Positions 1 to 5,551 are shown, counted from the first letter of the stretch. The stretch is 6,162 bases of DNA from Clostridia bacterium (GCA_017523005.1 JAFWXG010000074.1:1-6162); one strand, 5' to 3'. Translations and numbers: made by a program. Notes: a model not told the origin generated them from the sequence alone.

Positions 1-1
1 A

Positions 2-75
2 TCCATATTGCGAGGCATAAGGTTTAGATGCAACTTATTCAGTAGCAAGTTTGTGTCAGGTTAGAACAAAAAATA
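2..75 (-). repeat. Intergenic cassette-like repeat, copy B
   Basis: This module lies just downstream of the 93-aa membrane protein gene. Positions 1-39 are identical to 390-428 (copy A), the next 20 or so bases differ, and the end again resembles the other copies (GTTAGAAC at 60-67). On the minus strand it reads TCTAAC, about 10 bases after the stop codon, then a stem. On the plus strand GATGCAACTT (27-36) pairs with AAGTTTGTGTC (48-58), with one bulged T and two G-T pairs. The copy is cut by the window edge, so the tandem TGTCGAA boxes and the next gene expected beyond it are not visible. Confidence 0.8.
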
Positions 76-357
76 TCAACCACCTGTGCAACAAGGTATG
101 TTTATTGCAACAAAATAAATTGTCAAACCAATCGCAAAAAAGAAAAGCGGTAAATACATTTTTAAAGGTCTATTTTTTACCAATCTTAACGTAAGAAAGG
201 CTATTGTAAGAATTACTGCTATAAGCCACGTTAAAACAACAAAGAACAAATATTCTTCGGTATGACTTTTTACCCATGCCTCAACGTTAAACAGACAGTA
301 CGCTAGATATATTAGTCCGAGCATATATGGAATTATATTTAGAATTTTCTTTTTCAT
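76..357 (-). CDS. Small three-helix membrane protein, unknown function
   Basis: This is a 93-aa protein that I do not recognise. It shows three hydrophobic stretches, at about residues 8-25, 37-58 and 67-86, which predict an integral membrane protein. A short charged loop (around VKSHTEE) lies between helices 1 and 2, and a basic loop (LRLVKNRPLK) between helices 2 and 3. It ends in PCCTGG, so a vicinal cysteine pair sits just after the last helix, which could bind metal, form a disulfide or be modified. The ATG start follows an AAAGGAAG ribosome site about 9 bases upstream, itself joined to tandem TGTCGAA boxes. It is the third gene of a row of single, unrelated, same-strand genes separated by a shared repeat. 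Nothing in the sequence identifies a partner or substrate. Confidence 0.8.
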   Translation of the reverse strand: MKKKILNIIPYMLGLIYLAYCLFNVEAWVKSHTEEYLFFVVLTWLIAVILTIAFLTLRLVKNRPLKMYLPLFFFAIGLTIYFVAINIPCCTGG

Positions 358-371
358 TATTTCAACTTCCT

Positions 372-388
372 TTCGACATTATTCGACA
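372..388 (-). promoter_or_regulatory. Tandem TGTCGAA (Spo0A-box-like) sites, gene 93 aa
   Basis: On the minus strand two perfect TGTCGAA heptamers are separated by three bases (TAA), a 10-base period. TGTCGAA is the established 0A-box core, and Spo0A is known to bind such boxes in tandem one helical turn apart. The downstream box ends 14 bases before the ATG and its last bases run into the AAAGGAAG ribosome site, so it would lie inside the transcript leader. That suits repression or another role better than activation. Binding by Spo0A is inference. Confidence 0.5.
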
Positions 389-389
389 T

Positions 390-463
390 ATCCATATTGC
401 GAGGCATAAGGTTTAGATGCAACTTATTTCTAAGAGAAGGTCGCATCAAGTTAAGAATAAAAA
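390..463 (-). repeat. Intergenic cassette-like repeat, copy A
   Basis: This is the second copy of the module, between the 249-aa and 93-aa genes. Its first 39 bases are identical to copy B; the middle is different; it ends in CAAGTTAAGAATAAAAAT, matching the other ends. On the plus strand GATGCAACTT (416-425) pairs with AAGGTCGCATC (436-446), leaving one bulged G and one A-C mismatch. The bulge is at the same place as in copy B although the sequences differ, which argues that the fold itself is conserved. On the minus strand CTTAAC lies about 10 bases after the upstream stop codon. Confidence 0.85.
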
Positions 464-1213
464 TTATAATGGTTTAACCATCATTTCGATATTTAAAAAT
501 TCGTCACTACTTCGTGGAACAAATCTAATATAAAATCCATTCTTAGACTTTTCATCTTCTCTTTTCTTTCCTCTTAAAATTGCACTATATTTATTGATAC
601 CCTTGTTCATATGAAATTCAGGAACGCTACAATAAAACTTATTCCCTGACTTTTCAAATGTAAGTTCTTTTGTTAATTTTTCTTTCCCAACATAATAGTT
701 TAGGCTTGGTTCTTCAAGTATAACATCAGCATTATCAAAAGATAAAGATATTTCCAAACCTCTAAATGCACCGCCATAATTTATATATTCCACAACGTAT
801 GGCTGTTCACTTTTGCATTGAGAAAAACATTCTTGAACAAATTCAGGGCTTGTATCATACACATAAATATCTTCCTCAAATGCGTTATAAATATCGCTAA
901 ACATAAACCTATATGGTATTCCTTTGAATTGATAGTTTCCCGTACAAGGCATAGCAATTACTTCACTTTTGAAATTAGAACCTAATATCTCCGAAAATTC
1001 TCTTGCATCATCTTCAGAAAGTGTATCAAAATAAGGTGATAAAACTGTCATATATTTTTCTTCAGAAATATCCACAATTACATTAAACAAACATTTACTT
1101 TCATCTTTTACAAGATAATATCCTTTGCTTTCAAAAGACCTGTGTAAGTACAACTCTGTATAATCAGTATAATAATTAAAACCTTTTCTTTTAATCAAAA
1201 ACAGTTTTTTCAC
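464..1213 (-). CDS. Hypothetical soluble protein, 249 aa
   Basis: I do not recognise this protein. The start is chosen as GTG at 1213, giving the N-terminus VKKLFLIKRKG, because a strong AGAGAGGTG ribosome site lies 5 bases upstream. An in-frame ATG at 1282 would place 23 codons inside the repeat and the TGTCGAA boxes, so it is rejected. There is no signal peptide or membrane helix. The protein is rich in aromatic and acidic residues, and the C-terminal half reads like beta strands (LEISLSFDNADVILEE; NGFYIRFVPRSSDEFLNIEMM). A cytosolic location follows from the lack of export signals. It is the second unit in the repeat-separated row, and its neighbours are unrelated to it. Function is unknown. 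Confidence 0.8.
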   Translation of the reverse strand: MKKLFLIKRKGFNYYTDYTELYLHRSFESKGYYLVKDESKCLFNVIVDISEEKYMTVLSPYFDTLSEDDAREFSEILGSNFKSEVIAMPCTGNYQFKGIPYRFMFSDIYNAFEEDIYVYDTSPEFVQECFSQCKSEQPYVVEYINYGGAFRGLEISLSFDNADVILEEPSLNYYVGKEKLTKELTFEKSGNKFYCSVPEFHMNKGINKYSAILRGKKREDEKSKNGFYIRFVPRSSDEFLNIEMMVKPL

Positions 1214-1218
1214 ATTAT

Positions 1219-1227
1219 CACCTCTCT
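1219..1227 (-). promoter_or_regulatory. Ribosome binding site that fixes a GTG start
   Basis: AGAGAGGTG on the minus strand lies 5 bases before GTG at 1213. It supports the short 249-aa form over the longer reading from the in-frame ATG at 1282, which has no ribosome site and lies within the repeat. Confidence 0.8.
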
Positions 1228-1230
1228 TAT

Positions 1231-1247
1231 TCCGACAACATTCGACA
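1231..1247 (-). promoter_or_regulatory. Tandem TGTCGAA-like sites, gene 249 aa
   Basis: On the minus strand there is TGTCGAA, three bases (TGT), then TGTCGGA: one perfect and one 6-of-7 box with the same 10-base period as the other two pairs. The second box ends 17 bases before the GTG start. The match to the 0A box is read directly; control by Spo0A is inference. Confidence 0.45.
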
Positions 1248-1250
1248 TTC

Positions 1251-1324
1251 TTTATATTGCGACACATAAGGTTTAGATGCAACCAATTTTTAAGTGAAGT
1301 TCGTATAAAGTTAGGAACATCAAA
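1251..1324 (-). repeat. Intergenic cassette-like repeat, copy C
   Basis: This is the third copy, between the 160-aa and 249-aa genes. It is more diverged than A and B but keeps CATAAGGTTTAGATGCAAC and ends in AAGTTAGGAAC. The stem is weaker: ATGCAAC (1277-1283) pairs with GTTCGTAT (1299-1306), with one G-T pair, the same A-C mismatch as copy A, and a bulged T at the constant position. On the minus strand CCTAAC lies about 10 bases after the stop of the 160-aa gene. Confidence 0.8.
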
Positions 1325-1807
1325 TTATGGATGTTCTTTTGTATCAACAACTACCCAACCTTGATTAGTTTTTTCTAATGTGGTCCGAACCAATATGTCC
1401 CATGAACCCATTGTTGTTTGGTTGTTGTTATCGAAAGCTTCTTGATTATATACAAACCACAAATAACCTTTGTTCTTGTTAAAATCTGCTGTAACTAATT
1501 TCAAATCATGTTCCTCAATTACGGCATCTTCTTCAGTTATACAATATCGGCTTAATTCTCCATAACTACTGTCTGCATCCTCTTTATTTCCTATAAAAGA
1601 AAATGCATCAGCAACTATTTCCATAATTTCATTTGCCTGCTTTTTGTCTTGAATTGACATTATATGTAATATTTCTTTATATTGACTTCCAAAATACTTT
1701 TCGTTTGGAACAGAATATTTTCCATAAAAATATATCCCTCTTCCAAATATGCAAACAAGAAGCATAATCCCTATAATAATAGTTATACAAATAATCTTCT
1801 TTTTCAT
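1325..1807 (-). CDS. Membrane-anchored hypothetical protein, 160 aa
   Basis: I do not recognise this protein. The N-terminus is lysine-rich (MKKKIICITII) and followed by one hydrophobic helix at about residues 5-28, so it is either a signal peptide or a single-pass anchor with the rest outside the membrane. There is no clear lipobox. The remainder is soluble and acidic, with a helical first half (around KKQANEIMEIVADAF) and a C-terminal half ending in GWVVVDTKEHP. That ending recalls small NTF2-like extracytoplasmic domains, but this is only a resemblance. The start is ATG at 1807, with AAAGGAG 6 bases upstream. It is the first gene of the repeat-separated row in transcription order. Confidence 0.8.
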   Translation of the reverse strand: MKKKIICITIIIGIMLLVCIFGRGIYFYGKYSVPNEKYFGSQYKEILHIMSIQDKKQANEIMEIVADAFSFIGNKEDADSSYGELSRYCITEEDAVIEEHDLKLVTADFNKNKGYLWFVYNQEAFDNNNQTTMGSWDILVRTTLEKTNQGWVVVDTKEHP

Positions 1808-1818
1808 ATTCTACTCCT

Positions 1819-1835
1819 TTCGACAATGTTCGACA
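1819..1835 (-). promoter_or_regulatory. Tandem TGTCGAA (Spo0A-box-like) sites, gene 160 aa
   Basis: On the minus strand there are two perfect TGTCGAA boxes separated by CAT. The last two bases of the downstream box overlap the AAAGGAG ribosome site, so a bound protein would cover the start of translation or block an elongating polymerase. The arrangement matches the pairs ahead of the other two genes. Confidence 0.5.
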
Positions 1836-1837
1836 TA

Positions 1838-1870
1838 TCCATATTGATTTTGTCAAGTTAGAGACAAAAA
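1838..1870 (-). repeat. Shortened intergenic repeat, copy D
   Basis: This is the last copy to the right. It keeps both ends of the module (TCCATATTG at 1838-1846, and TCAAGTTAGAGAC followed by an A run) but lacks the whole central part: the GCGAGGCATAAGG block and the stem are absent. On the minus strand it reads CTCTAAC then TTGACAAAATC, and TTGACA could serve as a -35 element, though no good -10 follows at the right distance. It marks the upstream boundary of the row of genes. Confidence 0.65.
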
Positions 1871-1872
1871 AT

Positions 1873-2072
1873 TTGTCGATATGCAATCTTTGATTGCTTG
1901 ATATATTTGCTTTGCAAATTCGATATGTTTTTCGCTATTGCTCAAAACTAGATGTGATATGAATTCTCGTCGCGCAAGCAACATATCGAGTGCGTCAGCA
2001 CATATCGAGTCATTTATGACATATCGAGAATTCGCAAGAATTCATATCGACGATTTCATCTTCGATGAAATC
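1873..2072. repeat. Ladder of hairpins with palindromic linkers
   Basis: Short hairpins follow one another. The clear ones are GCAATC/GATTGC (1883-1897), ATTTGC/GCAAAT (1905-1919), GTGC/GCAC (1990-2001), GTCA/TGAC (2009-2020), GAATTC/GAATTC with a GCAA loop (2028-2043), and a 9-bp stem GATTTCATC/GATGAAATC (2052-2072). Left-side linkers read TCGATATG (1876-1883, 1920-1927), with weaker forms at 1898-1905 and 1955-1961. Right-side linkers read CATATCGA (1982, 2001, 2020, 2043). The linkers pair across the element: GTCGATATG 1875-1883 with CATATCGAC 2043-2051, and CGATATGTT 1921-1929 with AACATATCG 1980-1988. No open reading frame accounts for this. Confidence 0.8.
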
Positions 2073-2118
2073 ATTATATAATTAAGTGATAGAAAAGATG
2101 CACATCATTCTACCAGGA

Positions 2119-2150
2119 GTAAAAATGCTTGCTTGCAAGGGCATTTTTAC
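2119..2150. repeat. Strong 10-bp inverted repeat (hairpin)
   Basis: GTAAAAATGC (2119-2128) pairs perfectly with GCATTTTTAC (2141-2150), and inside it TTGC (2129-2132) can pair with GCAA (2135-2138). No T-run follows the stem on either strand, so it does not look like an intrinsic terminator. It sits between the hairpin ladder and the cloverleaf-like fold and is probably part of the same repeat region. Confidence 0.7.
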
Positions 2151-2159
2151 GACGCCGTC

Positions 2160-2243
2160 AATTGGCATACGCAACCTGAAAGGCTGCAAGCGAGTTGAAA
2201 ACTCGTAGGAGTTTTGCAAAGCAAAAATCCGTATATGCCAATT
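2160..2243. repeat. Four-armed cloverleaf-like inverted repeat
   Basis: The outer stem is AATTGGCA (2160-2167) with TGCCAATT (2236-2243), continued by TACG/CGTA with a two-base bulge. It encloses three hairpins in a row: 2171-2187 (GCA/TGC and CCT/AGG), 2191-2205 (CGAGTT/AACTCG with a GAA loop) and 2208-2230 (GGA/TCC and TTTTGC/GCAAAA). The arms are nearly contiguous, as in a four-way junction. It is either a structured RNA or a palindromic mobile repeat. A further GCCAATTAT lies at 2271-2279. Confidence 0.65.
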
Positions 2244-2282
2244 ATACCATATTAGCCATAAAAAAACAACGCCAATTATGTA

Positions 2283-2311
2283 TTGTTTTTTGTCGAATTT
2301 TGTGATATAAT
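2283..2311 (+). promoter_or_regulatory. Sigma-A type promoter with TGTCGAA box in the spacer
   Basis: The -35 element is TTGTTT (2283-2288), followed by a 17-base spacer and a perfect TATAAT (2306-2311), 31 bases before the chosen ATG. A TGTCGAA box (2291-2297) lies inside the spacer, in the context TGTCGAATTTTGTG, which closely resembles the Spo0A site of the Bacillus abrB promoter. Binding there would be expected to repress. The -35 also lies in the right arm of a 9-bp inverted repeat (AAAAAACAA 2261-2269 with TTGTTTTTT 2283-2291). Confidence 0.75.
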
Positions 2312-2342
2312 ATACATAATTATAAAAAAAGTGGGTGTTTTA

Positions 2343-3197
2343 ATGTTTTGCAGAGAGGGCAGAAGAATAAAAGGCGGAGTGCCAATGGATGCTATTTTCC
2401 CGTTTATAGCAGCAAACAGACTTGGTGCCGCAAACTCTTTTTATGCAACTGTCGATGTATCAAAATGTGAAGAAATAATAACGCAAAAAAGAGCTGAAGG
2501 AATGCGTGGGCTTGGTATGATGCATCTGTTTATGGCAACCTATGTCAGGGTGGTCTCACAGCGCCCGGGCATTAACAGATACATAAGAGGTCAGCGTCTT
2601 TATGCCAGAAACAATATCGAAATTTGTATGACAATAAAAAAAGCTCTTAAGCTTAATGCACCCGAATCAGTTATAAAAATTTGCGCTATACCTCACGACA
2701 CCTTACCTATGATATATGACTCACTTACAAAGATACTTGAACAAAACAAGCAAAAGGGTGACCAGAACTCCATGGATGTCTTTGCAAGATTGCTTGTTAA
2801 TCTTCCAAGAGTATTCTTAAAATCAACTGTCGGAACAATAAGATTTTTAGATTATTTCGGTATGCTCCCCCGCTCGCTTACTAACTTAAGTCCTTTCCAC
2901 GGTTCTATGTTTTTAAGCAACTTAGGTTCGCTTGGTATACCTCCCGTTGTGCATCATCTTTATAGTTTCGGCAACCTGCCTATGTTTATTACAATGGGCA
3001 GAAAGAGAACAGAATATGTATTAAACAGCGAGGGCGAAGTTGAAAAGAAAAGACTCATTGACTTCACATTCACTTGCGATGACCGTATATGTGACGGGCA
3101 CTATTACGCGTCTGCATTTAAACTCTTTAAAAGAATTCTTGAAAATCCCGAACAGCTTTTTGATCCACCAAAAACTGTGGTGCAGGATATCCACTAA
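2343..3197 (+). CDS. CAT/E2-like acyltransferase-fold protein
   Basis: This is a 284-aa protein of the chloramphenicol acetyltransferase / 2-oxo-acid dehydrogenase E2 catalytic-domain superfamily, standing alone without lipoyl or E1-binding domains. The C-terminal half carries the E2-like stretch SNLGSLGI (about residues 192-199), then GNLPMFITMGRK, then CDDRICDG (245-252), which aligns with the E2 motif HRxxDG. The catalytic histidine position holds Asp247, while the DG pair (251-252) is kept, so classical acetyl transfer is doubtful. The start is ATG 2343, because the N-terminal GRRIKGG segment looks like part of the family; its ribosome site (GTGGGTG) is weak. ATG 2385 has a better site (GGCGGAG) and is the alternative. 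The substrate is unknown. The gene converges on the ligase gene. Confidence 0.75.
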   Translation: MFCREGRRIKGGVPMDAIFPFIAANRLGAANSFYATVDVSKCEEIITQKRAEGMRGLGMMHLFMATYVRVVSQRPGINRYIRGQRLYARNNIEICMTIKKALKLNAPESVIKICAIPHDTLPMIYDSLTKILEQNKQKGDQNSMDVFARLLVNLPRVFLKSTVGTIRFLDYFGMLPRSLTNLSPFHGSMFLSNLGSLGIPPVVHHLYSFGNLPMFITMGRKRTEYVLNSEGEVEKKRLIDFTFTCDDRICDGHYYASAFKLFKRILENPEQLFDPPKTVVQDIH

Positions 3198-3202
3198 ATT
3201 AA

Positions 3203-3235
3203 ATAAAAAAGGCAGAAATTTCTGCCTCTTTTTTA
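3203..3235. terminator. Bidirectional intrinsic terminator
   Basis: GGCAGAAATTTCTGCC (3211-3226) is a perfect 16-base palindrome: a 6-bp stem with an AATT loop. It is flanked by an A run on the left and a T run on the right, so both strands read as a hairpin followed by U residues. It ends the E2-like gene from the left and the ligase gene from the right; the ligase stop codon at 3238 lies 12 bases from the stem. Confidence 0.9.
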
Positions 3236-5536
3236 TTATTTATTTGTTTTTTCTAAATCCTTGTTACGGATTTCTACGCGTCTTACCTTACCGCTAATTG
3301 TTTTTGGAAGTTCTTCAACAAACTCTACAATTCTTGGGTATTTGTATGGTGCTGTATGTGTTTTAACATATTCCTGAATTTCTTTTTTGAGTTCGTCTGT
3401 ACCTTCTGTTCCCTTTACAAGCACGATAGTTGCTTTAACAATCTGACCTCTGACTTCGTCAGGAACAGGTGTGATTGCACATTCTAATACATACGGAAGC
3501 TCCATGATAACGCTTTCGATTTCAAAAGGTCCGATACGGTAGCCTGAAGATTTGATAACATCATCAATTCGACCTACATACCAAAGGTATCCGTCTTCGT
3601 CCATTGTTGCCTGGTCGCCTGTATGATAATAACCATCATGCCATACCTCATTTGTCTTTTCTTCATCCAAGTAATATCCGATAAAGAGTCCGCAAGGAAC
3701 TTCATCTTTTACACGGATACAGATTTCGCCTGTGTCCCCTGTTTTACATTCATTTCCGTCTGGGTCTAAAATCACAACATCATAAAGAGGGCTTGGTCTT
3801 CCCATAGAGCCGATTTTAGGCTTAGAACCTACAAAGTTTGCGATAGAAAGTGTTGTTTCGGTCTGACCAAAACCTTCCATAATTGTAAGTCCTGTTGCCT
3901 TTTTGAACTGGTTGAAAACTTCAGGATTTAATGCCTCTCCTGCTGTTGTCGCATACTCGATTGAAGACAAGTCATACTTTGACAAATCCTCTTTGATGAA
4001 AAATCTATACATTGTAGGCGGTGCGCAGAATGTTGTGATGTTGTATTTTTTAAACAACGGCAAAATATCATCGGGGTGGAATCTGTCAAAGTCGTAAGTA
4101 AATACGCCTGCCTCACACAGCCACTGACCATATAGCTTACCCCAAGGGGCTTTACCCCAGCCTGTATCAGAGATTGTAAAATGGAGTCCGTCAGGGTTTA
4201 CATTATGCCAATGCTTTGCTGTCGGGTAATGACCTAATGCATATTTATATGAATGTGTTGCAATTCTCGGATATCCTGTTGTGCCTGATGTAAAGAGCAT
4301 GAGCATAGGGTCAGAACCGCACGGAGTGTTTTCGGTACGGAAATAGTGTGTGCTGAAGCGTTCCATTTCCACATCAAAGTCATTCCAGCCGTCCTTTTTT
4401 CCTCCCACCAAAACTTTAATCATTTCGGGAAATTCTTTTGCTGCTTTTTCTGCCTCGTCTGATACTTCTCCATCTGCAGTACATACTATCGCTTTAACTT
4501 TAGCTGCTTTAAATCTATATTCAAAATCGTGTTCAACAAGCTGATTTGTTGCAGGGATTGCGATTGCACCGATTTTATGAAGCGCAAGCATTGAGAACCA
4601 GAACTGGTAATGTCTTTTTAATACAAGCATTACAGTATCGCCTTTTTTGATACCGAGTGAATCAAAATAGTTTGCGGTTTTAGCAGAATATTTTTTCATA
4701 TCGCTGAAAGTAAATCTGCGCTCGGTTTTATCATTTGCAACCCACATCATGGCTGTCTTATCAGGAGTTTTCTTTGCAATTTCATCTACGCAGTCAAACG
4801 CAAAATTGAATTTATCGTCATTTTTGAAAGTAATTCCGTTAAATACGCCTTTTTCATCATAAGATGATTCAATAAAGTTATCTGCAACAGATTGCTTTTT
4901 GTTCTCTTTTAATTCTTTTTTCTCAGCAACAAAAGGTGTTTCGGGATATTCTTCAGTTACCTGACCGTCCTTAGGATTAAGTACAACTGCGTGGAATTCG
5001 CAACCGCCCTCTGATACCGCTATCATGCCATGAGGAATGATACTGTTATAGAAAATTGAATCACCCTCGTTTAAAACTTCTACATGATTGCCAACCTGCA
5101 CTTTAAGAGAACCTTTAACAATCACATCAAATTCCTGTCCATTATGCGAGCTTAATTTCATTGGCTGATTTTGTTCTTCAGGAAGATATGGAAATTTAAC
5201 CAAAAACGGTTCGGCAAGCTTACCTTTAAATTTTGGTGCTAAGTTGTTATACACAACACCCTGCTTTTTAACAATTTTTAAGCCTTCGCCTTTTCTCGTA
5301 ATAGCAAAGGATGTAAGCGTGGTGCTTGTTCCCTCTAAAATGTCGACAACTTCTACTCCGCAGGCTTTTGCACATTTGTAAATAAATGTGAAGCTGAAAT
5401 CTGTTTCGCCCTGCTCTAAAACTTTGTAGTCTTCAACTGATACACCTGTGAGCTTTGCAAGTTCTTCCTGGGTGTAGCCTTTTGCTTCGCGCAAGTCTTT
5501 TATTCTTCCTGCGACTTCTTTCAAACTGTAATCCAT
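3236..5536 (-). CDS. HTH-cupin-acyl-CoA synthetase fusion (AMP-forming)
   Basis: This 766-aa protein has three parts. Residues 8-68 are an XRE-type helix-turn-helix (RIKDLREAKGYTQEELAKLT). Residues about 122-186 are a cupin (HNGQEFDVIVKG; GDSIFYNSIIPHG). From about 240 to the end is an ANL-family ligase, which activates a carboxylic acid with ATP and then loads it onto CoA. Ligase motifs are FTSGTTGYPR (413-424, with Arg for the usual Lys after Pro), EGFGQTETT (554-562), YHTGD (637-641), GRIDDVIKSSGYRIGP (655-670) and PKTISGKVRR (744-753; Lys750 is the expected adenylation lysine). The stretch DTGWGKAPWGK resembles medium-chain acyl-CoA synthetases. The start ATG follows AAAGGAG by 8 bases. 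A T-box leader controls it. The true substrate is not visible; a branched-chain or aryl acid is inferred. Confidence 0.9.
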   Translation of the reverse strand: MDYSLKEVAGRIKDLREAKGYTQEELAKLTGVSVEDYKVLEQGETDFSFTFIYKCAKACGVEVVDILEGTSTTLTSFAITRKGEGLKIVKKQGVVYNNLAPKFKGKLAEPFLVKFPYLPEEQNQPMKLSSHNGQEFDVIVKGSLKVQVGNHVEVLNEGDSIFYNSIIPHGMIAVSEGGCEFHAVVLNPKDGQVTEEYPETPFVAEKKELKENKKQSVADNFIESSYDEKGVFNGITFKNDDKFNFAFDCVDEIAKKTPDKTAMMWVANDKTERRFTFSDMKKYSAKTANYFDSLGIKKGDTVMLVLKRHYQFWFSMLALHKIGAIAIPATNQLVEHDFEYRFKAAKVKAIVCTADGEVSDEAEKAAKEFPEMIKVLVGGKKDGWNDFDVEMERFSTHYFRTENTPCGSDPMLMLFTSGTTGYPRIATHSYKYALGHYPTAKHWHNVNPDGLHFTISDTGWGKAPWGKLYGQWLCEAGVFTYDFDRFHPDDILPLFKKYNITTFCAPPTMYRFFIKEDLSKYDLSSIEYATTAGEALNPEVFNQFKKATGLTIMEGFGQTETTLSIANFVGSKPKIGSMGRPSPLYDVVILDPDGNECKTGDTGEICIRVKDEVPCGLFIGYYLDEEKTNEVWHDGYYHTGDQATMDEDGYLWYVGRIDDVIKSSGYRIGPFEIESVIMELPYVLECAITPVPDEVRGQIVKATIVLVKGTEGTDELKKEIQEYVKTHTAPYKYPRIVEFVEELPKTISGKVRRVEIRNKDLEKTNK

Positions 5537-5544
5537 TGTTTTGT

Positions 5545-5551
5545 CTCCTTT
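5545..5551 (-). promoter_or_regulatory. Ribosome binding site of the ligase gene
   Basis: AAAGGAG lies 8 bases before ATG 5536. It rules out the longer in-frame reading that begins within the T-box terminator region, and it sets the N-terminus as MDYSLKEVAGR, directly ahead of the helix-turn-helix. Confidence 0.85.

Noticed and set aside
464..1282. 272-aa form of the second gene starting at ATG 1282
   Set aside because: Its first 23 codons would lie in the repeat and TGTCGAA boxes; a strong ribosome site supports GTG 1213 instead.
1..1870. CRISPR array
   Set aside because: The repeats are 390 to 860 bases apart with genes between them, not short regular spacers, and no cas gene is seen.
1851..1870. 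Minus-strand promoter from TTGACA (1854-1849) ahead of the 160-aa gene
   Set aside because: No acceptable -10 hexamer occurs 16-18 bases downstream, so it is not listed as a promoter.
1677..1886. 69-aa minus-strand open frame over the start of the 160-aa gene
   Set aside because: It overlaps the real gene in another frame, has no ribosome site, and starts inside the repeat and hairpin region.
2160..2243. tRNA gene, because of the cloverleaf shape
   Set aside because: There is no T-psi-C or D-arm consensus, arm lengths are wrong and there is no proper 7-base anticodon loop.
3040..3297. 85-aa plus-strand open frame at the end of the E2-like gene
   Set aside because: It is a frame shadow of the E2-like gene that reads through the terminator.
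3903..4544. Short open frames on both strands inside the ligase gene
   Set aside because: They lie wholly within a long coding region with conserved ligase motifs; they are frame shadows without ribosome sites.
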